Assembly (NCBI GenBank): GCA_001692895.1
Contig: KV748190.1
Coordinates: 2,319,645 to 2,383,644 of the forward strand
Direction of reading: 5' to 3'
Origin: Cenococcum geophilum 1.58
Taxonomy: Eukaryota > Ascomycota > Dothideomycetes > Gloniales > Gloniaceae
DNA length: 64,000 nt
Numbering within the stretch: the first letter of the stretch is position 1; every line of letters starts with the position of its first letter. Both the position numbers and the translations under genes were made by a program. Shown here in pieces: positions 23,151 to 34,200 of the stretch. The notes beneath the pieces were generated by a model. The model did not search any database. It saw only the letters and a program-made list of their open reading frames with translations, and had not been told where the DNA came from.

Positions 23151-23237
23151 CGAATCGCCGCAAATTGCGACTTACGCAGGTTTTGCAGACCCCGATTTTC
23201 GCTTACAACAACGTGCCCAAAAAAAAATTTCCTGATG

Positions 23238-25340
23238 AGTCCTCTCCTATTTCTTAAGTATCGGTATAATCTCGCCCTAAATAATCTGCGTGTTTTCCTC
23301 CGCCTTAGGGCCTATAACCTATACCAAGTAGTTATTAACAAAGGCTATAAAGCTGCCATTTCTGGGTGCGCTTTATATAAGATCCGCGTTAAAGAATAGA
23401 AAGAGTATTAGGGCTAGTGCTAATCCCTATAAAAGACCTGCCTGTGGGAGCGCCTATACCTCTAATATATACCTATTATATAATCGTCTAAGGTATCTAA
23501 CGCTGCCGTAATCTCCTAATCTCTGGCTCTATGGCTATATTATTATACGCACCCTTAATATTAAATAATACTAGAGATAGTGTTTTCTTTCCTCTTTATG
23601 CTTTAAATACGTCCTTATAGAGATATAATAGTATATATATCGTTAACCTTTGCTTCCTAGCTCCAAAGTATATCTTAGGCAGTAGGCTATATTCCTCTAC
23701 TAGGTATACTATCCTCTCCGCTACTAGCAATTTAAGTACTTTTTCTAGCGTTAGGAGGAGGGAGATCGGTTTATAGTTGTTTGCTACTATATAGTCCCCC
23801 TACTTTAGCTTCTACAGTGGCATAATCTTTACTACCTTTTATTCCTATAGTACTTTCCCTATCTTAAGTAATTTGGTAAAAAGAGTAGTAATTTTACCGC
23901 TTAGTGCGGGCAATAGCTCTCGCCACACTTTAGCTAGTAGGCTGTCCCTTTTAGGAGCCTTATCTGGGCTAGCCCTAAATATAGCTACCTTAACCTTGTG
24001 TTTAGCAATAGGCTTCTATAGCAATTAGTTATAGCTAGTTATAACTTCCTTCTTTTATTCGCACGGCAGTGGGACCGGAAAGAATACCTAAAGTAGTTTT
24101 TTTATAATATTGTAGTTCTCTATAATAACCTCTTCCTATCCTCTAGCCTTCTTAATTGGTAGTATTCTAGCGAACGCGGATATAGCCTGCGGTTTAAGGT
24201 ATTTCGACGCTTTCTATATATTGTTACTATTACTAAGGAATTCGTCCTAATAGAGCTTCCTATATCGCCAAATAGTTCTATAAAAGAGTTTCTTCGCTCT
24301 TGCTGCGACATTATATAGCTTAGGGTCGTCCCTTCCTTACCTCCGTATCGTACTATTCCTATTCCTCTAGTATATATATAACTTCCTCAGCGTTATAAGG
24401 TCTTCGTTCCACTATCTTTTTATATATAGCAATAGCTTAACCCTTTAGCAGTGTGCTTTAAGGGCTTTATTAATCTACCTATTAAGGCAGTTAACTATTT
24501 CGTCTATATCTTCTATAGGGAATCCTATCTCTTTTATTGCTCCACGTCTTCTTAAATCTTGTCCTAGTTCGTATTTTTAATAAGCAGCCTCTCCTAGCTC
24601 TCCTACGTACCTATATTAAACCAGAAGCTAGTATAAATAGCTCTATAGTCTAACCCGTACTTATGCTCTTAGATAGCATACTTTACTAGTTTACTCGCTA
24701 GGCCCAGGGTTGCAAGTATAAGGTTAATTATTAATATTTACCCCATGTCGCTCTTAAATGTAGGTACTCCTACTAAAAGCAGGCTCTAGAGTAACCGGTC
24801 TACTATAAAGTTAATAATTGGCGCGCTTTCTTCCTACGTTAATATAGTACTAATATAACTTCCTCCCTATAGCGGATTGTGCCGATTAAAGTCGCCTATA
24901 ATTACCACCTCGGTATATAAGTTACGCAATAGTTTACCCTAGATTAGCCCGTTAATTATCTCTAGCCTGCTAGAGAGCTTCTCTAGATTCTCCTCCTTAG
25001 TTCTCCTTAAGCATCTATCTGGAATATATACCGACATAATTATAAGTCTCCTTTAGCCGACGTATACTACCACCGCCGTAATATCTGCTGAATTTACCTA
25101 TAGCTGTATAGCTGCTAGCTCTTTAGATGCCCAGATATATAACCTAACTAGGAAATACCGCTGCTTTCTACCTATTAGGATAAACCTTATCCACTAGGGG
25201 TTTAAGCTAGCTAGCACTACTTCCCCATCTAAGAGAAAGCAGTAAGGCTCTTAGCCTAAAATAAAGTGGAAGTCCGCTAGCGTTTCGTCGTTATGTAGCG
25301 CATACTGCGCTTCCCTATACTTTTTTAAGTTCGCCTAGAT
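23238..25340 (-). pseudogene. LINE ORF2 N-terminal part: AP endonuclease and RT
   Basis: From right to left: endonuclease with DGEVVLASLNPQWI (about 25,190-25,235), SVYIPDR (about 25,020), and VVIIGDFNRHNPL (24,870-24,910), an intact GDFNxH motif. RT then follows: NNYKPISLLLTLEKVLKLL near 23,740-23,800, FGARK near 23,670, LFNIKGAYNNI near 23,550 (the SFDxKGAFD motif with Asp to Asn), LFLFFNADLI near 23,385-23,410, and FVNNYLV near 23,330, where FVDDY has lost both Asp. The reading ends in ...ERT exactly at the TIR insertion. Confidence 0.85.
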
Positions 25341-25344
25341 AATC

Positions 25345-26696
25345 CAGAGTTCTCTATTTATAGTGCTGTTGTATAAGAATCCTGTCTATCTCTTTTCTGT
25401 ATACTAGGTATTTACGGTATAAGGCTTAGTAAGGACCCTAATAGTTTACGCAGTGTAGATTAACCGTCTTATACTAGAGATGGCCTTTCCACCTATATAT
25501 TTTGTATATGTTAGGTCGTATGTAGTCTCTAGCCCTATATCTAAACCTTTTACATTTATAGCATGCTATAGGGGTGCGTCGCTCCTTAAATGGTAATATA
25601 ATAATCGCGCCTCCCCTAAATAATACGTTGTCTAACATAAGCAGCTTCTCTATATCCTCCTTTATTACCACTTTAATAATCACCAACGCGTGCTAGCCGC
25701 GCGGCCTTAGTTGCCTAAGCCATCTTATTATATATACCTCTACACTATTCTCTACCCTAAAGCGCTCTATAACTAACTTACTTACTTTTCCGCTGTTAAT
25801 ATCTATTGCTAAAGGTACTTTAACCTAGTCCGCCTTAACTGTATACTACTTAGGTCTAATAAGCCTCGCTCTAAAAAGTTTAAGCCATTAAGCAGTCGAC
25901 TACCTAAACGTAGCTTCTTTGTCTTTTTCCACCAAGAATTTAATAATGCTTGCGCTGTTACTTATTTGCTATACGCGTCCTTAAATATAGCTCCCGTAAG
26001 CCTGTTAATATCCTTTATACCTTATATAATGGTTTATTTTACTACTTTAGTAGTAGCTACCTTCTCTATTACCTCTAAACCTGTATAGCTAACGTCTATT
26101 ACTAGCTGCTAGTTAGGTTCCTTAGAGTTCCTAGCGCTTATTATTTATAGTAAAGTTATCTCTAACCCTGCCGTGCCTCCACTTGCCATGCCTTTACTGG
26201 CCGCTACTAACGCCTATAATTATGTTAGAGCTAAGGGAGTATTTAATTATACTTATAAGGACCGGATAGCCTTTTAGAGTTCGGCGTTTTGCTTTTTAAG
26301 GCTTTACTGTTCCGATTTAATATCTACTAGGTTATTTCTAATGCTTTTAATAATACTATTTTAGCTTGTAATAATGTTGCTTTACTATACTATAGTTTCT
26401 TTAAAGCTTTTAATAAGTTAATAAAATTCGTTATAATTAATGCCTCCTCCTTTATATTTAGGTAAGGTAAAGACTCTTACTATAGGGAATAAAGGCAGTA
26501 TATACTGCGTAGCTTATAGTCCGATTTATAGTGCGGTTGTCTACTATTTAACCTATACTAATTATTAAGAGCGTGTCCTTAGCGACTACTAGGTCTCTAG
26601 TACCTTTACGCTTAGTTTATTTATGCGTCTTAATAAAGCAGCTAGCGGATCTAAAGGTGGTATTGCTAATACGCGTTTAGGGGTCAAAGCAGCCAT
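25345..26696 (-). pseudogene. LINE ORF1 (Gag-like, zinc knuckle) remnant
   Basis: Starts at ATG 26,694-26,696 with MAALTPKRVLAIPPLDPLAA. Near its C-terminus an open stretch (25,474-25,686) contains IACYKCKRFRYRARD, a CCHC zinc knuckle whose later His/Cys positions are altered (RARDC has become RARDY), followed by IYRWKGHL where a second knuckle would lie. Such proteins bind the LINE RNA. Stops lie at Gln positions. The ATG is chosen because it opens a stop-free run of 35 codons followed only by TAG/TAA of RIP type. Confidence 0.7.
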
Positions 26697-27000
26697 TAGG
26701 GCTCTAGGGCTTTATTTAGTAGGCCGTAGGGGCCACCTTATAGCGGGAACTAGCTAAACAAAAGACTAGGATTTGATTAAAAGAATGTCCGAGATAAATA
26801 TCCTCCTCTTTTAAAAGTTTAGTGCAAGTCCTCTAGCCACTATTTACAGCCTATAAGGGTCTAGTCAGTACGGCTTAGCCACTTTCCCTACTAGCGGGGG
26901 CGAGCTTAAAGTATTTTACACTTTAATCACTTATTGTAAATACTGCTAATTATACTACCCGTCCTAATAAGCCTTTGTAGATATTTGGCTTAGCTTAATA

Positions 27001-27408
27001 TAGTTAGTAAGCATATAGGCTACATAAGCATATAGGCCACATTAAAACTCACCAAATTTATACTTTAATATCTTAACAACCACTTAATAATAAATTCTAA
27101 TAATTTAGATTTAGACTTTTATATACGCTTTACAGCTTCTATTAAAGTTGCATTGTAATTAGTTTAGTAGTTTTTAAGATATNNNANTTTNGNNNCNNTT
27201 NNNNNNNNAANNGNNNCNAAANTNNNATATCTTAAAAACTACTAAACTAATTACAATGCAACTTTAATAGAAGCTGTAAAGCGTATATAAAAGTCTAAAT
27301 CTAAATTATTAGAATTTATTATTAAGTGGTTGTTAAGATATTAAAGTATAAATTTGGTGAGTTTTAATGTGGCCTATATGCTTATGTAGCCTATATGCTT
27401 ACTAACTA
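27001..27408. repeat. perfect 408-bp palindrome with N-masked centre
   Basis: The arm tagttagtaagcatatagg... (27,001-27,182) is repeated as an exact reverse complement at 27,227-27,408. The 44-base centre (27,183-27,226) is mostly N, yet its 16 called bases are also mirror-complementary. The arms contain a direct repeat of aagcatatagg. Ends are TA-GTTAGT...ACTAAC-TA, which would suit a TA-target foldback element. It could also be an assembly or hairpin-read artefact. Confidence 0.9.
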
Positions 27409-27780
27409 CGTTAGCGCTTAAAGGTGTGTTTATATAGTGAAAACGGTTAGCTAACCTAAGTCCGAAATAATTGTAGGACTGATATATATAGGCAGTAGCT
27501 TGGTTAAACTGCCCCGCCTTTACAAACACCTTAACCCTAGTATAAAAGCGTAACTAAAGTCAAGAGCTATTAGCGTGGGAGTTACTTAAGCAACCTTATA
27601 CAATATATCGTTATCTCTATTAGCTGCAGTTAAATTTATTCCAATGGGTCAAAATACGTCATAGAAGGATAGATTGTTTACGGTAGGATTTAATAGGAAC
27701 TAGACAATATTATTTTAGCTAATAGTGTAGGTATAGAGGGTAAATGTTCCTAGGGTATATTCTAGATATTCTACTAACAC
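27409..27780. other. no gene recognised
   Basis: Less mutated-looking sequence between the palindrome and the 68-bp array. No frame with recognised motifs was found; it may be the upstream part of the HET locus. Confidence 0.3.
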
Positions 27781-28495
27781 ACTTAGTTATAGGAAGTAAG
27801 TAGACCTGCGAATACTAAGATATACGGCTACTACTAACCTTGTCCTNTTTATTNGTATAGNATATAAGTAGACCTATAAATACTAAGATATATAGCTGCT
27901 GCTAACCTTGTCCTATTTATTAGTATAGGGTGTAAGTAGACCTGTAAATACTAAAATATATAACTGCTGCTAACCTTGCCCTATTTATTGGTGTAGGGTA
28001 TAAGTAGACCTGCGAATACTAAAATATATAGCTGCTGCTAACCTTACCGTATTTATTAGTATAGGTTATAAGTAGACCTGCGAATACTAAGATGTATAGC
28101 TGCTGCTAACCTTGCCTTATTTATTAGTATAGTGTATAAGTAGACCTACGAATATTGAGATATACGGCTGCTGCTAACCTTGTCCTATTTATTAGTGTAG
28201 GTTATAAATAGATCTGCAAATACCAAGATATACGGCTATTGCTAACCTTGACCTATTTATTAGTGTAGGGTGTAAGTAGACCTATAAATACTGAGATATA
28301 TAGCTGCTACTAACCTTGTCCTGTTTATTGGTGTAGGATATAAGTAGACCTGCAAATACTAAGATATACAGCTACTGCTAACCTTATCCTATTTATTAGT
28401 GTAGTTTATAAGTAGACCTACAAATACCAAGATATACGGCTGCTACTAACCTTACCCTGTTTGTTAGTATAGGATATATATAGATCTGCGAATGC
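27781..28495. repeat. 68-bp tandem array, about 10.5 units
   Basis: Each unit begins near tagacctgcgaatactaag and contains gctgctgctaaccttg and tatttattagt. Unit starts fall at 27,801, 27,869, 27,937 and 28,005 and continue at 68-base steps to 28,481. Differences between units are mainly C/T and G/A. Three N bases (27,847-27,861) lie in the first unit, as expected where near-identical units were hard to assemble. Confidence 0.95.
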
Positions 28496-28914
28496 CCCTT
28501 ACGCGACCGCTTAAGCTAGTACTAATACGGACATAGCCCGACGACTAGCTCTATACCTTTAACAATACATTTGCTTAGGATTTCGTCAAAAGCTTACTAT
28601 CCAGTACGCTACCAAGCTAGGTTGCCCCGATCTAGTATTATGCCTACTATAGTGCCATTATAGCTGCTAGCTACAACGTTAATCTTTCTAAAGTCTATGC
28701 TGCTAAAAAAAATTGTCAGCTTTACGCTCTACTTCTCCGTATACTTAAACGCTACTATAATGATGATAAACTATATATTTAAATAGTTAGAAAGCAGTTA
28801 GCATTGAAAATAGGAAAGGGGGGACCACGCATTCTCCGGCTATGTTTTAATTTAGGTTAATATCTCCTACTCCTTACATGCGCTAGGTAGGGCTATTACT
28901 TACTATATATCTTT
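28496..28914. other. possible N-terminal part of the HET gene
   Basis: Directly upstream of the HET blocks. Plus-strand frames give scattered Cys-containing phrases but no motif I can name. No repeat seen. Confidence 0.25.
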
Positions 28915-29385
28915 ACGTATAGAATATTTGACTAATCCTAATAACGGCATCTAGATTAGCTTTCTAGTATTACCCGAAGCTAAAAGTCCTATATAATTTG
29001 CACTACTTTGCGTATAGCTTTATTAGTGTAATAAGTCCCATAATTATAATAAGCATTATATTAAATCTAACACAGAATTACTAATAAGACTTCTCTACGT
29101 TAGTAATACGGATAATCCTAATTATAATCCTAATGTCTTATATCTTAATTATACTATATAAATAAACGAAGGAAAATATATTGCTTTATTCTATTACTAG
29201 GGCGAACTTCCAATTAAAGATAAGAAACAATTTTCTATAACCTAGGATAATATTATCTAACGGCTAGGAGGATTTAGTATCTTTAACCTACTAAAGACTT
29301 TCTAAAACGCTGTTAAAGTAACTTAAGAACTTCGCGTACTATACCTCTAGATCAACTCACTCTATATAATCTATAGGTGTTTTTA
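28915..29385 (+). pseudogene. HET-domain (heterokaryon incompatibility) protein remnant
   Basis: A single frame shows the two best-known HET blocks. KYIALFYY*G (about 29,174-29,204) corresponds to YIALSYCWG, with Cys to Tyr and Trp to stop. RLGGFSIFNLLKTFQNAV then ELRVLYL*INSLYII (29,260-29,370) corresponds to LP.T..DA...R.LG..YLWIDSLCI. Stops are TAG/TAA at Trp/Gln. HET proteins trigger cell death after fusion of unlike hyphae. The frame loses similarity at about 29,385, where R1 copy 3 begins, so the gene is both truncated and mutated. Sequence from 28,496 to 28,914 may hold its N-terminus but carries no clear motif. Confidence 0.7.
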
Positions 29386-29399
29386 GAGAGTTAAGTTAG

Positions 29400-29583
29400 T
29401 TAACCGGAGGTATGGCTAAGGTTAAGTTAGATTAGTTAGCCCGCTTACTAAAACTCCGTATAGCTATAGGCCTAACAGCCACTATAAGTAAATTACACTA
29501 TAATAATTAATTATGTGGTGCGGGGTTATCTTTATTTTATACTAGCCGGGATTAGTAATTACTTTAATTAGAGGTACTAACCC
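29400..29583 (-). repeat. repeat R1, copy 3, left piece
   Basis: Inverted relative to copies 1 and 2. Continues at 53,060 on the far side of element B: the junction gaggtactaaccc / aacccgcgtag closes onto the equivalent unbroken stretch near 15,505-15,540 (reverse strand). The five bases aaccc are duplicated by B. Confidence 0.75.
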
Positions 29584-30010
29584 TGTAACGGAACCTTATA
29601 GCAGGAACTACGATAGGTTCTATCAATAGGCTAGGTGTATAGGAAATGCAAAGATAGTAATTAACAACGTAAATAACAACTAGTGGAGTGGTTGCCTAAC
29701 AGATTAACTCTAATTGTATTCTAAGAATTACTACAAGGAAGGAACTATCTAGGTAGGGATTAAGGGTCCTTAAATACATAACTATACTCCTATAAAATCC
29801 TTCTTGTACGTAATATACGTCTTATATATAAGGTACGTAAGTTCCCTTCGTTCCTCGCGTTCCTTACGTAGCACCTTATATAACTTCGGCTACTATTCCT
29901 TATTATATAGTTCTATAGGTTCTATCCTAAACCGTGCTTATATTAACTAACTAGCTTCTTCTAACTCTTCTCTAAGTAGTTATAATATCGTACTTAAAGC
30001 GTCCGTAACA
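29584..30010 (-). repeat. 3' LTR of element B (427 bp)
   Basis: Ends TGTAACGG...GTCCGTAACA on the plus strand. The minus-strand polypurine tract adjoins it at 30,011-30,036. It contains ggtacgtaag...cttacgtagcacc (about 29,831-29,875), an imperfect inverted repeat missing from the A and C LTRs. Confidence 0.9.
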
Positions 30011-30871
30011 CTATCTCCCTCCTCTCTATCTTTGTCCTTAAAGATACCTAATATCTTTAAGTTATTTACTAGAGGTGTAATATCCGTCTAATTAATTTGG
30101 TTAATATTATTACTTATAATACCTAAAGCTTCTTCTTCTTTATATGCGCAACGTCGTGCTTACACTATTGCTGCAATATTATCGCTTAGTAAAATAATAC
30201 CATCTCCATGTTCTCGTTGTTTAAAAGAGGGGTTAGTATATATTGTGTTAGTAAGTCCTTTGTCTTAGCAACCTTCCTCTTATTTAGAGTGCACTAAAGT
30301 AAACATTTAATCGTCTTGCGATGTTTACTCTACTTCTAACGCTAAATATACCCGTCCTATAACTCTTAATAGTCTTTAAGTTCCCTAAGTAATTTGTTAT
30401 AGGGTCTTATATTTAATCTACTACTGTAAAGCTTAATAGTAACTTAGCGCAGGCCCTTACTAAGCTTAAGTGTTCTTAGGATGCGGAACAGAAGGCCCTA
30501 GATGCTCGCATTACGGCGTTTACCCGTCTACTTTATCTTAAGAAGGTGCGTAAGAAGGTCTGTTTTAAGGAGTAGAAGCTTATAAAACAAGGTCTTTAGG
30601 AACTAGGTAATAAGAGAATTAACTCTCCTCCTATAGTGCGGGAAACAACTCCAAGTAGTTTAGCAGTCGTTCTTCCTAGGTCCCCCTTAAGTAACTTATT
30701 CTTTAACGATTCCTCTTTATTAATATTGCCTAACCTATTTTCTTCTAATACTCCTATACCTTTCCTATAGCGTTTTTTAAATTCTCTAGTAGCTCCTAGG
30801 TAGTTTTAGTATAGCCTATCCACTTAACCTTATACTATATTTTATTGTTAATATCCTTATAACTAATAATC
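30011..30871 (-). pseudogene. element B post-chromodomain coding-like region
   Basis: Begins with the polypurine tract (30,011-30,036) and carries the same extension described for element A at 10,131-10,960. The left part of the chromodomain, cut by D at 30,871, lies at about 30,790-30,871 and resumes at 36,838. The region contains the strand-complement of phrases such as NINQIN and PLVNDL. Confidence 0.5.
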
Positions 30872-31230
30872 TGTTACGGAGTAAGTATAAGTGGTAATAA
30901 TATGTAGCAAAGTAGATACTATTAAGCTATATACATAAACTGTGTAATAAGGTTAAGACGTTGCGTAAGAAGAGAAGGCAGGGAAACGGGAAGAAAGGGT
31001 ATATATTGTTAGCTTGGTTGCTTAGTTAATATATACATAGAGTAGAATAGGATTTAGGTGGTAGTTCTAGCAGAACTTAGCAGGATTTAGTAGAACTTAG
31101 CGGAATATGGCAGAATATAGCAGATTGCCGTCAGATTGCCGCAAATTGCCATCTTATAGTTAGTCTCTAGTTACTGAGTTGGTGGAAATAGGTAGACGTA
31201 TATAAGGTGTTACGGGGGTGTCCCGTGATA
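30872..31230 (-). repeat. 3' LTR of element D
   Basis: 359 bp; same length as its partner at 36,474. Contains alternating agtagaacttagcggaat units and two agattgccg words followed by caaattgcc (31,121-31,150). Confidence 0.9.
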
Positions 31231-31244
31231 GTACCCCCCCTTTA

Positions 31245-34200
31245 AACTCGAGCTTCTACGAGATGGGGCTGTGGTAGTTCTGGATGGAGTTCGTAAAAGT
31301 CTTTTATAGCTTATGTAAGTCCTATAGAGTCAACAGGTTCCTATAAGGGCTTAGTAAAGCCTCTCCATTTCGTGAGATATATATATTAACGTTTTCGTTT
31401 ATTATACTTAATGTCGTTAATTCTTTTAATAAAGTACTCGTTCTTACTATCCACTTTAACTAATAGGGGAGGGTCTTATATCTGTCCGGGCAGGGCGTTT
31501 AATGCGGGAGTAGCGGGGCGGAGGACTGACGTATAGAATACGGGGTGGATTTTAACCGTATTAGGGAGCTTTAGTTAGTAGGCGTGGGAGAAAACAACCT
31601 TCTCAACCTTATAAGGGCCAGCGTTCTTCCAATTAAGCTTCTTAGTAGGTCGTTTCGTATTTAGATTTCTTATATCTAGCCAAATAAAGTCACTAATTTA
31701 GTAGGCCAGTGCTAGGGTTCGTTTCTTATTCGCTGCGGCTTTATAGACAGATTAAGCCTATATTATTTCGTTAGTAAGGAACTGTTATAGTTCCTCCATC
31801 TTCTCTACGAATTCATTTGCTTCCGCAACTTATAAGGCGTAATAAGTAGGGTAAGGAACATTACTAAAGGGTTTGAAACCTATTTATAGATACTAGCCGT
31901 AGTTGGCCAGGAATGGGGAGACCTTTATAGTTTCCAAAACGGAATTATTTACGGTAAACTTGGCGAATACAAGCCAGTTAATCCAGTTATCTTATAAGTA
32001 CGACGTGTATATCCAAATGTACTATTCCATTATAGCGTTTACACGTTCCGTTTAACCGTCCGTTTCTAAGTGGTATGCCGTAGACAATAGTGCTTTAATG
32101 CGGAGTCGGGTAGTTAGTTTTTTCTAAAATATAGAGATAAACTGGCTGCCTCTATCGGAGATAATTGTTTTAGGGAGTTTATAGAGTTTCTATACGTGGT
32201 CCAGGAACAGTTAGGCAACGGCAGGTGTTAATATATCGGGGCAGGCGATTAAGTGTCTCATCTTAGATAGTCGGTCTATAACTACTATAATATTTATACA
32301 GCCCTTACTTATAGGGAGGTCAATAATAAAGTTAATTGAGACGTCCTTTTATCTTCAGTCCGGAACAGGCAGTGGCTTTAGAAGGCCGTTATATGTCTTA
32401 TGCGGAGCTTTAGCTCGTCGGTAGACGTAACAGCTAGAGATATACCTTCGTGTCATATTATGCATATTCGGCCAGTAGTACTCCCGTTAGAGTAGCTCCA
32501 GGGTTTTTCCTCAGCCTAGGTAGCCGGCTACTAGTAGGTCGTATACATATTCGAGGAGCTTAAGCTTAAGTTCATCGTAATTAGGGATAACTAGACGGTT
32601 TTAGTAATATAAGCGGTTTCCGCAAGCTTTACATTTACTTAGAAAGATCTTCTTAGAGCATCTAACGCCATCTTAAATTAGCTTAAGCGTCTCTTAGATA
32701 AACTCGTTATTTAGGTATTCGTTAGTTATAATCTATTCAATCAATCAATTAGTTATTTCGAGGACTTATACCGTAAGATCTTTAGTAGGAGGGTTGAACA
32801 ATTCGGGGCGAAGTAGGGTCTAATTTCGGTAAGAACGTGCCTCTTTTAGTGCTGGCGCGTCTTGCGAGCGTCGGGTTAGGGCATCAGGCTTTTGGCCTTA
32901 AACGCCTAGGCGGTACGTAATTAAGAATTAGAAACAAGATAGGTATTCTAACTAGCGGGCCTAACGGTAGCTTAGCTGTTTTATAATCGTGAAGTACTAC
33001 AGGTTCTTGTGATCGCTAAGGACCTTAATTAGGAATCTAGTGCCTTCTAATTCGGGTCGCCATTACTTAAAGCATCTAATAATAGCCAGCAGTTCCTTGT
33101 CGTAGATCTCGTAGTTACATTTAGCTAGGCTTAGTCGTTTTAAGTAGTATGCTATAGGGTGTAATACTCCCTCTTCGTTATATTGAGATAGGATGCCTCT
33201 AGTGACGTAGTTAGATAAGTCAGCTTCTATAACACTTATTTAGTTTAGGTTAAAGTGTTAGAGCATAGGCGCGGTGGTAAATATAACCTTTAGATAAATA
33301 AAGGCCTTCTTACATTCCTTATTAAAGATAAAGGCTTTATCCTTTTGGGTTAGAGCTATAAGGGGTAAAACTAGGGCGGAGAAGTTGTCAATAAACCATC
33401 AGTAAAAATTGGCAAATCCTATAAAGGCTCTTATATCCTTAACGTTCTTAGGTTCTTACCAGTTTATAATTACTTTAATTTTCTTCGGGTCCATTTATAT
33501 ACCGTCTATAGAAATAAGAAGCCTAAGGTATAGGACTTCCGTCTTATAAAACTCGCATTTATCTACATCTAATTATAGACTAGCTCTATGCAGGGCTTAT
33601 AGGATAAGGTTAACGTGTTTCCAATATTCGGTTAGGTTATTACTGTATATTAAGATGTCGTTAATATAAGCAGTACAGAAGATATCTAGGTAGGGGCGCA
33701 GGGTATTATTTACGTAATGTTAAAACGAGCTCAGAGCATTTGCGAGGCCAAATAGCGTCACTAAGTATTTAAATAATCTATACCAAGTACAAAATACGGT
33801 AAGCCATTTATCTCCCTTTACTATACGGAGGCGGTTAAATGCAGAGATAATATTAAGCTTCGTATAGTAGCGAGCCTTACTTAGTCAGTTTAGCGTCTCT
33901 TATATTAACGGGATTGGATATCAGTTCTTAATAGTAACGGCATTAAGGGCTTAGTAATCTACGCAAAAGCGTAGACTGCCGCTAGGTTTCTTAACAAAGA
34001 TTACTAGTACGGCTATAGGTAAAGAGCTTGCTCTAATAAATCCTTTACTTAGGTTCTCGTCTAGATACTTTTATAGCACTTAGAGTTCGTTTTAGGACAT
34101 TCCGTATAGGGGTCTAAATCCAGGCTGCTTTCCTTCTTTAAGTACAATCTTATGGTTATATAGTTAGTGTTTTAGTAGCTTATTAGCTTCCTTTCGTGAG

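Larger units (their letters stand above)
20675..23237. mobile_element. TIR element built of tandem arrays, non-coding
   Basis: Bounded by 32-bp terminal inverted repeats, 20,675-20,706 and 23,206-23,237, that begin CATCAGGAA, pass through a T9-10 run and end GGGC(T/A)CGTTGTTG; 30 of 32 positions match. The flanking dinucleotide AG (20,673-20,674 and 23,238-23,239) is duplicated. Deleting the element and one AG rejoins the LINE ORF2 frame (ERT to SRA), so the ends are well supported. Inside are five separate tandem arrays and subterminal gccgcaaatt-type words, but no transposase. It must be non-autonomous if it moved by transposition. Its superfamily is unclear: a 2-bp AG duplication fits neither TA-specific Tc1/mariner nor hAT. 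Confidence 0.8.
18850..26930 (-). mobile_element. second Tad1-like LINE, split by a TIR element
   Basis: Minus-strand LINE of about 5.5 kb once the 2,565 bp added by the insert at 20,675-23,237 are removed. ORF1 begins at an ATG at 26,696; ORF2 runs from about 25,340 to about 18,900. It belongs to the same broad clade as the LINE at 638-6,202, but its sequence differs and it keeps more recognisable endonuclease, RT and RNase H blocks. The outer ends are estimates from the coding parts; I found no target duplication. Confidence 0.75.

Noticed and set aside
24120..24311. Arg-rich 63-codon minus-strand ORF as a separate gene
   Set aside because: It lies inside the LINE ORF2 region between endonuclease and RT and is part of that reading.
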